Shown here piece by piece: positions 46,450-57,434 of a DNA stretch of 64,000 bases (position 1 is its first letter; each line of letters begins with the position of its first letter). Origin of the DNA: Lateolabrax maculatus (taxonomy: Eukaryota > Chordata > Actinopteri > Acropomatiformes > Lateolabracidae). Location: NCBI GenBank assembly GCA_031216445.1, contig CM062197.1, positions 879,501 through 943,500 on the forward strand. The letters are read 5' to 3'. The notes beneath the pieces were generated by a model. It did no database searches, was not told where the DNA came from, and worked only from the letters and a program-made list of their open reading frames with translations. The translations under genes were made by a program, and so were the position numbers.

Positions 46450-46745
46450 ATGACTGGACTATGTCCTATGATGTGAGAGGAATAATATCCATTGTGTATG
46501 GGTTTAGCTTTGGCTAGACAAACTGTAGGTAGCTTATTCACAATCCAAATGGGCCAGAAGGGGAAGAACTCCTGATGCCCTGTATGGACTGTAACCTACA
46601 GATGGGCCTGCATGGAGACATCAAGTATACGGGTGTTACGGGGAAAAACTACTGTGGGCCCTACATGGGCTAACCCAAAATAATAAAACCTGAGCTTGTG
46701 CGCAGAACTTTTCGACATTAGCAAAGGAACATCATATGGTTTTCT

Positions 46746-46795
46746 TAAGGTTGCATCACACATTATCTGAGGTAATGAGAATTTATTCCCCTAAG
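46746..46795 (+). promoter_or_regulatory. Conserved upstream block, B4
   Basis: taaggttgcatcacacatta, tctgaggtaatg and tattcccctaag, about 347 bases before the B4 start. TTCCCCTAAG is a closer fit to an EBF-type site than in the other copies. The role is inferred. Confidence 0.4.
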
Positions 46796-47092
46796 ATAAG
46801 GTCATGCCTACAAAACTTAGGCTACAGAGGAGATCCTGACAGATGCTGACAGATATAATCTGCAGTGAGTGGGGAGACACAAGTAAGCAAAGATAGCAAA
46901 TTGAGAAACAAGAAACACCTAAGGGAGGTATTACTGATCTGCAAACAACTGTTTCCTCATATTTTTCAAAAATAATTATCTTTATTTCTGATCAAAGTCA
47001 AGAACATTAACTCCTGTAGCTTTTATTGTTACTGATTGTTACTGAAGACATTACCTGTGGGATTACCATCATTGTTTTGCTCTTTCAGGTTG

Positions 47093-48037
47093 ATGGAAAA
47101 CTACACATACAACAGCTTCACACTCCAGGTGGAGGGATTAACTGTATCAAAGGATTCTATGTACCCTGTCTTTCTCTTCTTCTTTTTCTCCTACTTGTTT
47201 ATAATGGTTGCAAATATTGGCATTGCTGTGCTGGTTTTCATTGACAAAAGCCTTCACCAGCCTATGTATCTCCTTTTTTGCAACTTACCACTGAATGATA
47301 TACTTGGAAACTCTATCATGGTGCCCCGTTTGCTTTCAGATATCTTGCTGCCCCCCTCTGAGCGCCTCATCAGTTATTATGAATGTGTGATTCAGGCTTT
47401 TACCACACACATGTTTGGCACCACTTCCCACACTGTGCTCATGATTATGGCCTTTGACAGATATGTGGCCATCTGCAATCCCCTGCGCTATGCTGCCATA
47501 ATGACCAACAAAATGGTGATCAAGCTGACAGTCTCTGCCTGGGGGGTGGCCTTGGTTTTGGTCGGGATTCTGCTCGGTCTGACCATACGGCTGAACCGGT
47601 GCAGGACTCTGATCATGAATCCTTACTGTGACAATGCCTCTTTGTTTAAGCTCTCCTGTGAGAGTGTGTTCATTAATAACGTCTATGGCCTCACTTTCAC
47701 TGTGGTTCTGTTTACAGGTTCTATAGGCAGCATGGTTCTCACCTATACTAAGATTACAGTGGTCTGTCTGACCAGTAAGAGCAAATCTTTGAACAGTAAA
47801 GCCTTGAAGACCTGCAGTACTCATTTGGTTATGTATCTGATCATGGTGTTCAGTGGAATGTCTATCATTACTCTTCATCGCTTCCCTCAGTACTCAGACT
47901 ACAGAAAACTCTGTAGTATTTTGTTTCATATCATCCCTGGCAGCCTCAACCCCATTATTTATGGTGTGCAGTCCAAAGAAATACAAAAATTCTTGTCAAA
48001 GTTGTTTGAGTCCAAGACAGTTTTGCCATCATCATAA
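47093..48037 (+). CDS. Odorant receptor B4
   Basis: 314 aa, close relative of B3 with the same N-terminus, TM1-TM5 and upstream region. A splice acceptor (ttttgctctttcag) ends four bases before the ATG, although the frame is open back to 47036. DRY at 122-124, LHQPMY, extra loop-2 cysteines and NPIIYG are present. Differences from B3 cluster in TM6 (VFSGMSIIT) and the C-terminus (KEIQKFLSKLFESKTVLPSS). A scrap of another type B gene lies 200 bases after the stop, so a further copy once stood directly downstream. Confidence 0.93.
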   Translation: MENYTYNSFTLQVEGLTVSKDSMYPVFLFFFFSYLFIMVANIGIAVLVFIDKSLHQPMYLLFCNLPLNDILGNSIMVPRLLSDILLPPSERLISYYECVIQAFTTHMFGTTSHTVLMIMAFDRYVAICNPLRYAAIMTNKMVIKLTVSAWGVALVLVGILLGLTIRLNRCRTLIMNPYCDNASLFKLSCESVFINNVYGLTFTVVLFTGSIGSMVLTYTKITVVCLTSKSKSLNSKALKTCSTHLVMYLIMVFSGMSIITLHRFPQYSDYRKLCSILFHIIPGSLNPIIYGVQSKEIQKFLSKLFESKTVLPSS

Positions 48038-48242
48038 AGACAATTTCCAAGGTTTCATATTTTGTGAACTGAGGGTGCTCTACCATGTTTTTGCATTTGT
48101 CCCTTTGTCCTTTACCTAGAAACACAGGATAGTTTTGTGTAATAGCTAAAGATGATGGTTATAAAATGCAAATTTATCTACTTCAGAGTCATAAACTAGA
48201 TACACTGAAAGTAGCTTTAATGTAATGCAAAAATTATTGTAG

Positions 48243-48372
48243 GGATTCTAATTTTTCTGCATCGCTTCCCTAATTACTCAGACTACAGAAAACTTTCTGC
48301 CATTCTGTTTGTTATTGTTCCTGGTAAACTCAACCCCATTATTAATACCATGCAGTCCAAAGAGATACAAAT
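48243..48372 (+). pseudogene. Type B receptor scrap (TM6 end to TM7)
   Basis: tttctgcatcgcttccc, ctcagactacagaaaact, ctgtttgttattgttcctgg, then caaccccattatta and atgcagtccaaagagatac align with the 3' end of B1/B2 (GTLNPIIYG and QSKEI region). Missense changes and the loss of everything upstream make it a clear remnant. It is nearer to B1/B2 (FVIVPG) than to neighbouring B4 (FHIIPG). Confidence 0.8.
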
Positions 48373-49149
48373 TTTTTTTTTTTTTTAATATTTCTATCCA
48401 AAAAAAAAATCAGGTGAAAATATATTTAATGTGTTAAAAATGCTTTTAACGGTAATCTAATATTCATTATAATTTGGGTTGACAGATTATTAGTGACATT
48501 TTGCGTTTGCTCACTTGGTTAAACATCCAAATAAAGAAGTAGGTACTTGAATTGTCAGTTTGTCTACAGCCTGATTGTCTGACTGCTCACGCTTGTCACC
48601 ATATTGGATCTATTTTGAGCAATGTCACCAGGTTCCGAGATCCAAGCAATGACTTTGGTATGTATGTCATCAAAACTGATGGAACTGATGGCCTACAAAG
48701 ATTAAAACCTAAGTTGTGATAAACCACAGTTCAAAGAATAAAAACTATCTGATAAATTGAAAGAGACCAATGGACAAATGAACTAATTACTATTTTAAAC
48801 TAAAGTACTTTCTTGTCCAAGTACCCACATGCATTAGTTGAACCTCAGCCGTCCACAAAATCAAGTATCCTCTTTAGAAACTGATTTAGCCAGCACTAAC
48901 AAGCAGCAGTAGCAGCAAAAAAATAATAAATAAATAATAAATATCAAAGTTACTTTTGGTCGGCTGGCATGTTCAGTTTATATCAGTTTATATGACATCC
49001 ATGCAAGCAGGTGCAAGATTCATGTAACATCTCAATATTGACATGGTAAGTAAACAGACTTAGAAGTTAGCCAGTGTGAATGTTTGGACTTTGGAAAAGA
49101 CTTTAGACATTGGGACCTCAGAAACAACTGGAATTGTGAATTTCACCAC
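48373..49149. other. No gene seen
   Basis: AT-rich with a poly-T/poly-A stretch near 48370-48410. No coding or repeat signature recognised. Confidence 0.5.
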
Positions 49150-49422
49150 AGTGCAGGGACCAACAAAATCCTCTTTGCTTGATATTATCTGCTAACATAG
49201 ACACAAAAAAGAAAGGAGTTAAGAGGTATTACAGAATAACAAATAATCTTTCTTTAACAGTGTATAATGTATGTATGTTTCATTTTAATTTTAATGTTGA
49301 TGCATTAGTCTTTTTTTGAGCTACATTATCTGGTAAAAGCATCGTTCATATTGTTTTTGGGTTATTTGTGAAATCTCTACTGTCACTGTATATATTAGTG
49401 ATATCTATGTTATTGCAGGTTG
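49150..49422. repeat. B5 upstream region, copy of 56227-56489
   Basis: From aaaatcctctttgcttgata to the ATG this is almost identical to the region upstream of B6, including the gttattgcag splice acceptor four bases before the start. Confidence 0.88.
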
Positions 49423-50127
49423 ATGGAAAACTACACATTCAACAGCTTCACACTCCAGCTGGAGGGGTTGAATCTCTCCAAGGACTCTGTCTACCCTGTC
49501 GCTCTCTTCTTATTATTCTCATACATTTTGATAATGTTTATGAATGCAGGAATTACTTTTCTGGTTTTTATTGACAGAACCTGCACCAGCCTATGTATTT
49601 TCTTTTTTGTAACCTGCCAGTCAATGACATTGTTGGAAACTCTATCATGGTGCCCCGTTTGCTTTCAGATATCTTGCTGCCCCCCTCTGAGCGCTTCATC
49701 AGTTATTATGAATGTGTGGTCCAAGCTTTTACCACACACATGTTTGGTACCACTTCCCATACTGTGCTCATGATTATGGCCTTTGACAGATATGTGGCCA
49801 TCTGCAATCCCCTGCGCTATGCTACCATAATGACCAACTAAGATTACAGTGGTCTGTCTGACCAGTAAGAGAAAGTCGTTGAACAGTAAAGCCTTGAAGA
49901 CCTGCAGTACTCATTTGGTTGTGTATCTGATCATGGTGTTCAGTGGAATGTCTATCATTACTCTTCATCGCTTCCCTCAGTACTCAGACTACAGAAAGCT
50001 CTGCATCATTTTGTTTCATATCATCCCTGGCAGCCTCAACCCCATTATTTATGGTATGCAGTCCAAAGAGATGCGAAAATTGTTGTCAAACATGTTTGAG
50101 TCCAAAAAAGTTTTGCCATCCTTATAA
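49423..50127 (+). pseudogene. Odorant receptor B5 pseudogene, chimeric
   Basis: The 5' part (49423-49838) matches B6. A one-base deletion near 49574 (ttgacagaac for ttgacaagaac) shifts the frame after TM1. At 49838/49839 the sequence jumps from ATGACCAAC to taagattacag, losing the equivalent of B6 56907-57145 (239 bases: TM4, extracellular loop 2, TM5) and creating an immediate TAA. The 3' part has B4-like TM6 (VFSGMSIIT) and a B3-like C-terminus (KEMRKLLS...KKVLPSL), and its 3' flank matches B3. It cannot encode a receptor. The mosaic suggests unequal exchange between array members. Confidence 0.9.
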
Positions 50128-51135
50128 AGACTTCAAAATTTCCAAGGTTTCATATACTGTGAACTAAGGGTGCTCTACCATGTTTTTGTGTTTGTCCCTT
50201 TGTCTCTTCTGTGCTTCACAGTAGACTTTTGGCTGTGTCACTAACAGGAATATGTAAAATCAAGTTTTGTTGTTTTTGTCTGATACAAAGCCTATAGCAC
50301 ATAAAAAGAAATACAAATACTCCAACTTTAAATAAATTAAAATATACATAACCAGAAAAACAAATGCTTCATCTTTCATTTTCACGTTCTATAAGTAGAC
50401 ATTTGATGATGAGTATGGGATATGTTACGAAAACACCTTCAGACAAGAAGAAACACAGAATACATGAAGTCAAGTATATTTCATTACTCAATGTGCTTAA
50501 AAAAAAGGCAAAGATCATACATGCATATAAACATACAAGATCAGATAAAAAGACATACGTTTAGAAGTTATTACAACAAAAAGGGAATAAGATAAGAAGG
50601 TATTATTAAAAAAGGAATAATAATAATAATTCTGATTCTAAGGGTAGAATAATTAAATGGTCAACTGTATCAAAAGCTGCACTGAGTTCAAGAAGTAGAA
50701 TTGAAATTTTCTAGTTGTCTGAAGTAATTTTAAGATTATTACCAACTGTGACCAGGGGAGTTTCTGTACTGTGGTTAACTCTAAAACCAGACTAGTACAC
50801 ATCAAACAAATTTGTTATATGATATATACATATGTAATTTTTGGTATATAACCCTTTTCAAGAATTTTTCCCAGGAATGGACTGTTTGAGATAGGTCTCT
50901 AGTTTTCAAAAACAGACGGATCAAGACTATTCTCTTTCAACAATGGTGTATAATCAGAATGTGACCTAACAGAGTTAGTACATATAGTGATAAACCTATC
51001 AGATGCGTCTGCACAAATGGAGCGTGTTTTGGCTCATTTTAAACATGGTACATTTGGTTATCCAAACAACATTGAAAAATACATAAAATGTGATCTGAAA
51101 TCCCAACATCTAGAGTGCCCTCTTTAAGGTAATAT
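50128..51135. repeat. B5 3' flank, duplicated at 32820-33874
   Basis: Matches the B3 3' flank over about 1 kb. It retains a segment near 50620-50760 that is rearranged or deleted in the B3 copy. No gene seen. Confidence 0.8.
50630..50725 (-). mobile_element. LINE reverse transcriptase scrap, minus strand
   Basis: Minus-strand translation gives LLELSAAFDTVDHLIIL, matching the catalytic-domain block (LLDLSAAFDTVDH) of L2/Rex-like non-LTR reverse transcriptases. Too short to classify further. Confidence 0.65.
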
Positions 51136-51310
51136 TAAGGCCTTTAGAAATAACCAGGTCAAGAGTGTGACCCTGATTATAAGTAGGCCCAGCTGTGTGC
51201 TGTATTAACTCAGTGGTTGATAACATGTCAGTAAACAGATGAGGATTGAGTCATACTCAACAGTCATTTTAGATAAACACCTTTTTTTAGCCTTGGAGGG
51301 TGATTACCAG

Positions 51311-51427
51311 TAGCCTGGCATTGCCAGACTAATTCACAAATGCGTATTAGTCTGGAACCTCTCAGTTAATTTTTGATTTCCAAGTGGCCTTATCGATGGG
51401 CGGAGACAACCAATCAGAGCAACGAAA
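51311..51427. mobile_element. MITE fragment (5' end)
   Basis: tagcctggcattgccagact and the following bases match the first roughly 115 bases of the MITE at 4536, through the accaatcagagcaacg segment. The rest is missing. Confidence 0.75.
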
Positions 51428-51599
51428 TGTAATCAAAGCTTGAAATGAAGTCATATCCTGCAACAGAACAGAAGTTTTTTAACCAGTGGTAAAGACTGAA
51501 AACATTCAGAGCTTTTGGAAAGAGTTGGAATGGGGCCAGACACAAGACGTCTTCCCAGACTCTCAATTGTTTAGCACAAGGACTGCCTGCAATTTGCAA

Positions 51600-52615
51600 A
51601 GAGGTTAGACTGCTTCAATCAGTGCCATCACCCTGGGAATCATAGAGGGGAAGGGATATTCCACTCTTAACTACTGAGGCCCAGGTGGAACAGCCAGGAG
51701 ATGGGTCTACTGTATCAAGGTGTTTTACCTCTGCTGGTAGACTCTGCAAGCAGGAGGAGATCATACTTGACAGACCTGGTAAATCCAATCGTGTAGTGAG
51801 GGTGAACTGGGAAAGTCTGATGGAGGCTTCTGTCCACAAGGTCTTCAACTCCCGCATCCAGAGGTTGGGGACATGGAATCCAAGTGGGCCATGTACAAAG
51901 CCTCCATTGTAGAGGCGGCTGCTTGGAGCTGTGGTAAGAAGGGCTTTGGCACCTGTTGTGGTGGCAACCTAGGAGCCCTTGAGGTCTCCTGAAGCAACAG
52001 ACAGTTACCAGGAGGCCAGAAAGGCTGCGGCTTCTGTGGTTGCCAAAACAAAAACCAAGGTGTTGGAGGAGTTCGGGGACGCTATAGGAAGGGAAAGCAG
52101 GATTTGGCTCAGGCTGTGTTCAGTCAGGGGGGGAGAACCTCTGACCAGGAATGGGGATATATATTGAGCGGTTGAAAGAGCACTTTGAGGAACTCCTGAA
52201 CCCATTCAAAATGACCTTGGTGGGGGGGAAGCCTCACCTATATCCCTGGCAGAGGTCTCTGAGGTAGTCAACAAGCTCTTCAGTGGCAAAGCGCCAGGTG
52301 TGGATGAGATTCGCCCTGAGATGCTGAAGGTCTGGGTATTGTTGGGCTGTCTTGGCTGACATGCCTCTTCAGTCTTGCATGGAGGTCAGTGACCGTATCT
52401 GTGGAGTGCCAGACCAGGGTGGTGGTTCCCATTTTCAAAGAGAGGGGCTCCAATTATCAAGGTATCACACTGCTCAGTCTCTCAGTTTACTGAAAAGCAG
52501 GCTCTGACCAATTGTCCGACTGCAGATTCAGGAGGAGCTATGCGGGTTCCATCCTGGCTGTGGAACAGTGGACCAGCTCTTTATCCTTGCAGGGGTACTC
52601 AGAGTTAACTGTTAC
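51600..52615 (+). mobile_element. I/Nimb-like LINE relic
   Basis: The plus strand contains ERLKEHFEELLNP and EVVNKLFSGKAPGVDEIRPE, then (with shifts) Q-T-R-V-V-VPIFK-like pieces and CG-FHPGCGTVDQLFIL. These mark the linker and first RT blocks of I-clade (Nimb-type) elements. It breaks off before the ADD motif and is interrupted by stops throughout. Confidence 0.72.
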
Positions 52616-52799
52616 ACAGCAACTTCTATGTCCTGCATGCAAATTAACCATCCTCTTTTCTAACCTGGAACAATTATCTTAACATTTAAAGCTCAACTTC
52701 AGAACCCTTTTTTTTGACCCAACACATGGTAAATGCTCATACAGACCACAGACAAGAACAAAGTCTGCATAGGGTAAATTAGTTAAATCAGTGTGGAAA

Positions 52800-53520
52800 A
52801 ATGAACCTGGATTTGTGCCAGCTACGACTAGAGCACTCTCCAAACTTAAAATAGACAACATGGAGCACACCACTTTGATAAAATCAGTAATATGAAAGGA
52901 AACCGGCGAAAGTCTCAATTAAAAAAACACTTTGAATAAATTCCAAGGTGATATCACATCCTGTTGGACATAAGTCCAGGATTTGGAGCATTTTGCTAAT
53001 GAAATGGAATCCAGGCTGAATACTATTGAAGTTAAAAAACAAGATTCTTGCTAAAAAAGTGCAACAACTGAAAGGAAAACAGAGTCACTGGAAAATCACA
53101 GAAGAAAGCTCAGTCTCAGAATAATCGGGATGCCAAATGCCATAGAAGCGGGTAAACTGACACAGTTTACTACTGTTTTGCTTTATGAGCTTTTGGGGAA
53201 AGACGCACTGGGTCCCATGCTGCTGATAAGTGTAGCACATAACACAGGACCGTGGACCAGCCAGAAGCGATGCATGATTACACAAGTACACATTCTTGAT
53301 GGTAAACACACCATCCTTCGTATGAAAGCAGGAAACAAATACCAATACCAAGGCCAAAAGGTAAGTATTTATCTTGACCTGACTGTTGACCAACAAAAGC
53401 AACATGCCACCTTCAGTGACATCAGAGACCTGCTACAGAAGACCAAGCTGAAGTATGGGGTAGTACACCCAACGAAGACACTGATTACTTTCCATAATGA
53501 AACACGATCCTTCATTTTCT
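52800..53520 (+). mobile_element. L1-like ORF1 relic
   Basis: A plus-strand frame around 53090-53515 reads RIIGMPNAIEAGK and later YQGQKVSIYLDLTVDQQKQ and ATFSDIRDLLQKTKLKYGVV, the RRM and C-terminal pattern of L1/Tx1 ORF1 proteins. Upstream, a degraded coiled-coil-like stretch extends to about 52800. It is an RNA-binding chaperone protein in live elements. Here it is a truncated remnant without ORF2. Confidence 0.65.
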
Positions 53521-53635
53521 TTTTCTTTTATTTTCTTTCTCCTTTTCTTACTGCATTTACTAAGAAGAGCATGTTGGGTCTTATAAGGGTTGCCTCCCAT
53601 TCAATTAAGACTATGACATAAACCTGCACACATAA

Positions 53636-53752
53636 GGAGGGTTATGAGACGGAAAGTGGAAGAGAAGCAGGGGAAAGGGAGGCAAGGGGAGGGGGAGGGA
53701 AGGAGAAAGGGAAGGAAGAGAGAGGAGAGGGGGTAAGAGGAAGGGACAAAAA
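53636..53752. repeat. Purine-rich low-complexity tract
   Basis: A GA/GGA-rich run on the plus strand between the L1-like relic and the minus-strand LINE. Confidence 0.85.
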
Positions 53753-53884
53753 TAGCAAAAAAAAAAGAATACAAAAAAATACATATATTTATAAGCAGTG
53801 TCTCAAAATTAAGAAAAAGTGTATGAATGATTCCGAATGGCTGGCTCCACCTGGTGGGTTTGTTATTGGTGTATGTATTGAATG

Positions 53885-55262
53885 CTTGAGCTGTAGTCTA
53901 TGAAGAGTTGGTTCCCTGGGGTTCCAGGTGGCTCAGTGCAGTGTGAAGGGCTACGATAATGGCGTCTTCCCTGGACCTGTTTGCTCTGTATGCAAACTGA
54001 TGTGGGTCAGATGTAGAGGGAATGGTGAATTTGATGTGCTGCGAGACCAGTTTCTCAAAGCACTTCATGTTTACTGGTCTAAGTGCAACCAGTCTGTAGT
54101 CATTCAGGCTGTTGGTGACTAGTTACTTAGGAATGGGAATGATGGTGGCTGATTTTAGGCATGGTGTTAGAGTCAGAGAAAGGTTGAAAATCTTTGTGAA
54201 GACCCCTGCAAGTTGTTTGGCACAGGCTTTGAGTACCTTGCCAGATACTCTGTCAGGGCCAGTGGCTAACCTTGTGTTTACTGATATGAGCACACGTCTC
54301 ACCTTGTGTTCTTGTAGGGTGAGAGTGTGGGTGCTGGGGGTTGGTGGGGACTATGCGTTTATGTTTGGGCCTATTTACCTTGAAACCGGCAAAGAAATTA
54401 TTTAGTTCCCTGACACACCCTCCTTGGGTTATTGTCCGTGAGATGGTCCTTGATTTTCATCTTGTAAGCCTCCTTGGTGTCTTCAATGCCTCTTTTCAGG
54501 TTGGCTCTAGCAGTGCTATACAGGGCCTTGTCACCCAACCTGAAGGCAGAGTTGCGCTCTTTGTGTAGGGTCTAGACCTTGCTTGTCATCCAGGGGTTCT
54601 GGTTAGGAAACACCCAAATCTTTTTGTCTGCAGTGACACTGACTGTACAATGTTTGATGTAGGACAGTACAGTTCCTGTGTATTCCTTCAAGTTCTGCTG
54701 TTCGAATGTGTCCCACAGTTTGTTCAAAACAGTGCTGCAGTTCACAGAGAGCTCCCTCAAGCCAGATTTTTATGGTCTTTGTGTTTGGTTCTAATTTTGT
54801 CCAGAGCGGTGTGTATGCCGGGATGAGGTGCAGTGAAAGGTGATATGACTGTCCTACGTAGGAGAGGGTTGCTGCTCTTAATGTTGGAATACACATGGTT
54901 GAGCGTTTTATTCCGAGTGGTAGCACATTTCAAATCACCCGCTATGATGTACACTCCGTCTGGATGAGTCCTTGATGTTTGCTTAAGGCGCCCTCTGTGT
55001 CGCTTGCTGGGTTCAACAAAAATCCACGGAGACCCTAGTGTTTTTGCTATGTCCTTCGGTATGTTATGAGTCCACTGAAAGGTCTTTTTTACAGATAGAT
55101 TGCACTGCATTCTGTAGTCAGTTAAGTCCCGGCGGCTGTAGACGTTGCTTGCTTTGCCAATCTCAACTAACAAACACAAAAACGAGTACAAAACCACATA
55201 AACAAAACACCAAACTGGAGAGCAAGGAGCTGCTGCACCCGTCCGCCATCATAGTTAATTAA
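53885..55262 (-). mobile_element. L2-type LINE, minus strand, 5' portion
   Basis: On the minus strand it starts near 55262 with atggcggacgggtgcagcag and continues through a leader and endonuclease-region frame (55197-54757: EIGKASNVYSRRDLTDYRMQ, then GVYIIAGDL). RT-region pieces follow, ending with AYRANRSREDAIIVALH near 53940. It stops at about 53885, so most of the RT is missing. Frames are interrupted. Orientation is opposite to the two other L2-type copies. Confidence 0.75.
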
Positions 55263-56226
55263 ACTCCATATTATTATGCAAATGAAAAATTATGGACATT
55301 TGTGATGCAAGAGGGTTTTGGATGTGTTGCTCTGTGCCAACACAATGTTTCAGTTCCTTGTTCTTTGTGTGTGCGGTCTCCTCCTTGGTGAATGTAGAAT
55401 GCGAAAAAGACAAACCAATTAAAATATGGTCACAAACAATATAAAAAATGTATAAGACTGATGAGACTAGGTTAATTCATATGGCCATCAATTTCCCTGT
55501 TTTCAGGGTGGTGCCCCGTTTTATTAATATTTAAGTATAATTAATTACTAAATATTGATTTACAATATTTACTCTCCTATTAGCTGCCAACTGATTGCCA
55601 CCTCTTGACAGAAGTCTGGACATTTGGCTGCTAGATGTTTCACTTTCTTTACCAGTTAGACACAAACTTTATCAGCCATTGTGTGCTGGTAAGGTAGCGT
55701 ATGGTAGTTTTACCAGATCGCTTTTGCTAAAACCAACTGCCTACTGCTGCATATGTAAATATAAATTAATCTAGCTTTAACATAAGTCTTGTGATGGCAA
55801 AAGTTAGGAGCTAATGTCACAAATATTAGCTTTAGCTTACATTAACCTGGTTATGGTCAAAATAATGCTAATTGAACTCACGTTATAATGGCAAAAATTG
55901 GCAGCTAATTTTTTTTTTGTTACTTTAATGGTAGAAATGTATGTTGCTTTAATTTTTTTTTCCTTTTACCTTATTACCTTATCACTTTGTTAATCCTATA
56001 TAAAAACTTAGTTTCAACTTAATCTTATAAAGACCAAGTTTTAGGGCAAGTGATGGTCGTGTTTGCCTTCTCAAAGCTTAAAATTTGTTGATTACATAAC
56101 CCATACCACATTAACCATCACGATTCAAACCATCATAATTTCATTATGTTGCATCTGAAGTCATGTGAGTGAACAATGAATAAGTCACCTGACAATAAAA
56201 CTGTGACCATATAAAACTGCAACCAA
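55263..56226. other. No gene seen
   Basis: AT-rich. It includes a ttttcagggtggtgcccc segment near 55500 that recurs near 30807. No coding frame recognised. Confidence 0.5.
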
Positions 56227-56489
56227 GGACAAAATCCTCTTTGCTTGATATTATCTGCTAACATAGACACAAGAAAGAAAGGAGTTAAGAAGGTATTACA
56301 GAATAACAAATAATCTTTCTTTAACAGTGTATAATGTATGTATGTTTCATTTTAATTTTAATGTTGATGCATTAGTCTTTTGTTGAGCTACATTATCTGG
56401 TAAAAGCATCGTTCATATTGTTTTTGGGTTATTTGTGAAATCTCTACTGTCACTGTGTATATTAGTGATATCTATGTTATTGCAGGTTG

Positions 56490-57434
56490 ATGGAAAACTA
56501 CACATTCAACAGCTTCACACTCCAGCTGGAGGGGTTGAATCTCTCCAAGGACTCTGTCTACCCTGTCGCTCTCTTCTTATTATTCTCATACATTTTGATA
56601 ATGTTTATGAATGCAGGAATTGCTTTTCTGGTTTTTATTGACAAGAACCTGCACCAGCCGATGTATCTCCTTTTTTGTAACCTGCCAGTCAATGACATTG
56701 TTGGAAACTCTATCATGGTGCCCCGTTTGCTTTCAGATATCTTGCTGCCCCCCTCTGAGCGCTTCATCAGTTATTATGAATGTGTGGTCCAAGCTTTTAC
56801 CACACACATGTTTGGTACCACTTCCCATACTGTGCTCATGATTATGGCCTTTGACAGATATGTGGCCATCTGCAATCCCCTGCGCTATGCTACCGTAATG
56901 ACCAACAAAATGGTGATCAAGCTGACAGTCTCTGCCTGGGCGGTGGCCTTTGTTTTGGTCGGGATTCTGCTCGGTCTGACCATACGGCTGAACCGATGCA
57001 GGTCTGTGATCATGAATCCTTACTGTGACAATGCTTCTTTGTTTAAGCTCTCCTGTGAGAGTGTGTTTATTAATAACGTCTATGGCCTCACTTTCACTGT
57101 GGTTCTGTTTACAGGTTCTATAGGCAGCATGGTTCTCACCTATACTAAGATTACAGTGGTCTGTCTGACTAGTAAGAGCAAGTTGTTGAACAGTAAAGCC
57201 CTGAAGACCTGCAGTACTCATTTGGTTGTGTATTTGATTATGCTGATTAGTGGATTTATTGTCATTATTCTGCATCGCTTTCCACAGTACTCAGACTACA
57301 GGAAATTATCTGCTATTCTGTTTCATATTATCCCCGGCACCCTCAACCCCGTTATTTATGGGGTGCAGTCTGCAGAAATCTGCAAATCCATGTCAAAATT
57401 ATTTCGATCCAAACCAGTTATGCCATTATTCTGA
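56490..57434 (+). CDS. Odorant receptor B6
   Basis: 314 aa, MENYTFNSF start, placed four bases after the gttattgcag splice acceptor. Landmarks: NYT sequon, LHQPMY, MAFDRYVAICNPLRY with DRY at 122-124, SKALKTCSTHL, and NPVIYG in TM7. It differs from the others in TM1 (ALFLLFSYILIMFMNAGIAF), in WAVAFVLVG in TM4 and in the C-terminus (AEICKSMSKLFRSKPVMPLF), while TM6 (MLISGFIVII) resembles B1/B2. Its 5' half and upstream region were the source for, or a sister of, pseudogene B5. Presumed functional. Confidence 0.93.
   Translation: MENYTFNSFTLQLEGLNLSKDSVYPVALFLLFSYILIMFMNAGIAFLVFIDKNLHQPMYLLFCNLPVNDIVGNSIMVPRLLSDILLPPSERFISYYECVVQAFTTHMFGTTSHTVLMIMAFDRYVAICNPLRYATVMTNKMVIKLTVSAWAVAFVLVGILLGLTIRLNRCRSVIMNPYCDNASLFKLSCESVFINNVYGLTFTVVLFTGSIGSMVLTYTKITVVCLTSKSKLLNSKALKTCSTHLVVYLIMLISGFIVIILHRFPQYSDYRKLSAILFHIIPGTLNPVIYGVQSAEICKSMSKLFRSKPVMPLF

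Noticed and set aside
53130..53621. 163-codon open frame as a host gene
   Set aside because: Its motifs are those of an L1-like ORF1 protein, it lacks a proper N-terminus, and it sits among other LINE debris.
32118..57275. Open frames of 180 codons on the minus strand at 32118-32660, 47336-47878 and 56733-57275
   Set aside because: They lie exactly antisense to receptors B3, B4 and B6 and are open only because the receptors share codon use. Their His/Gln-rich translation has no domain and B1 and B2 lack the full frame.
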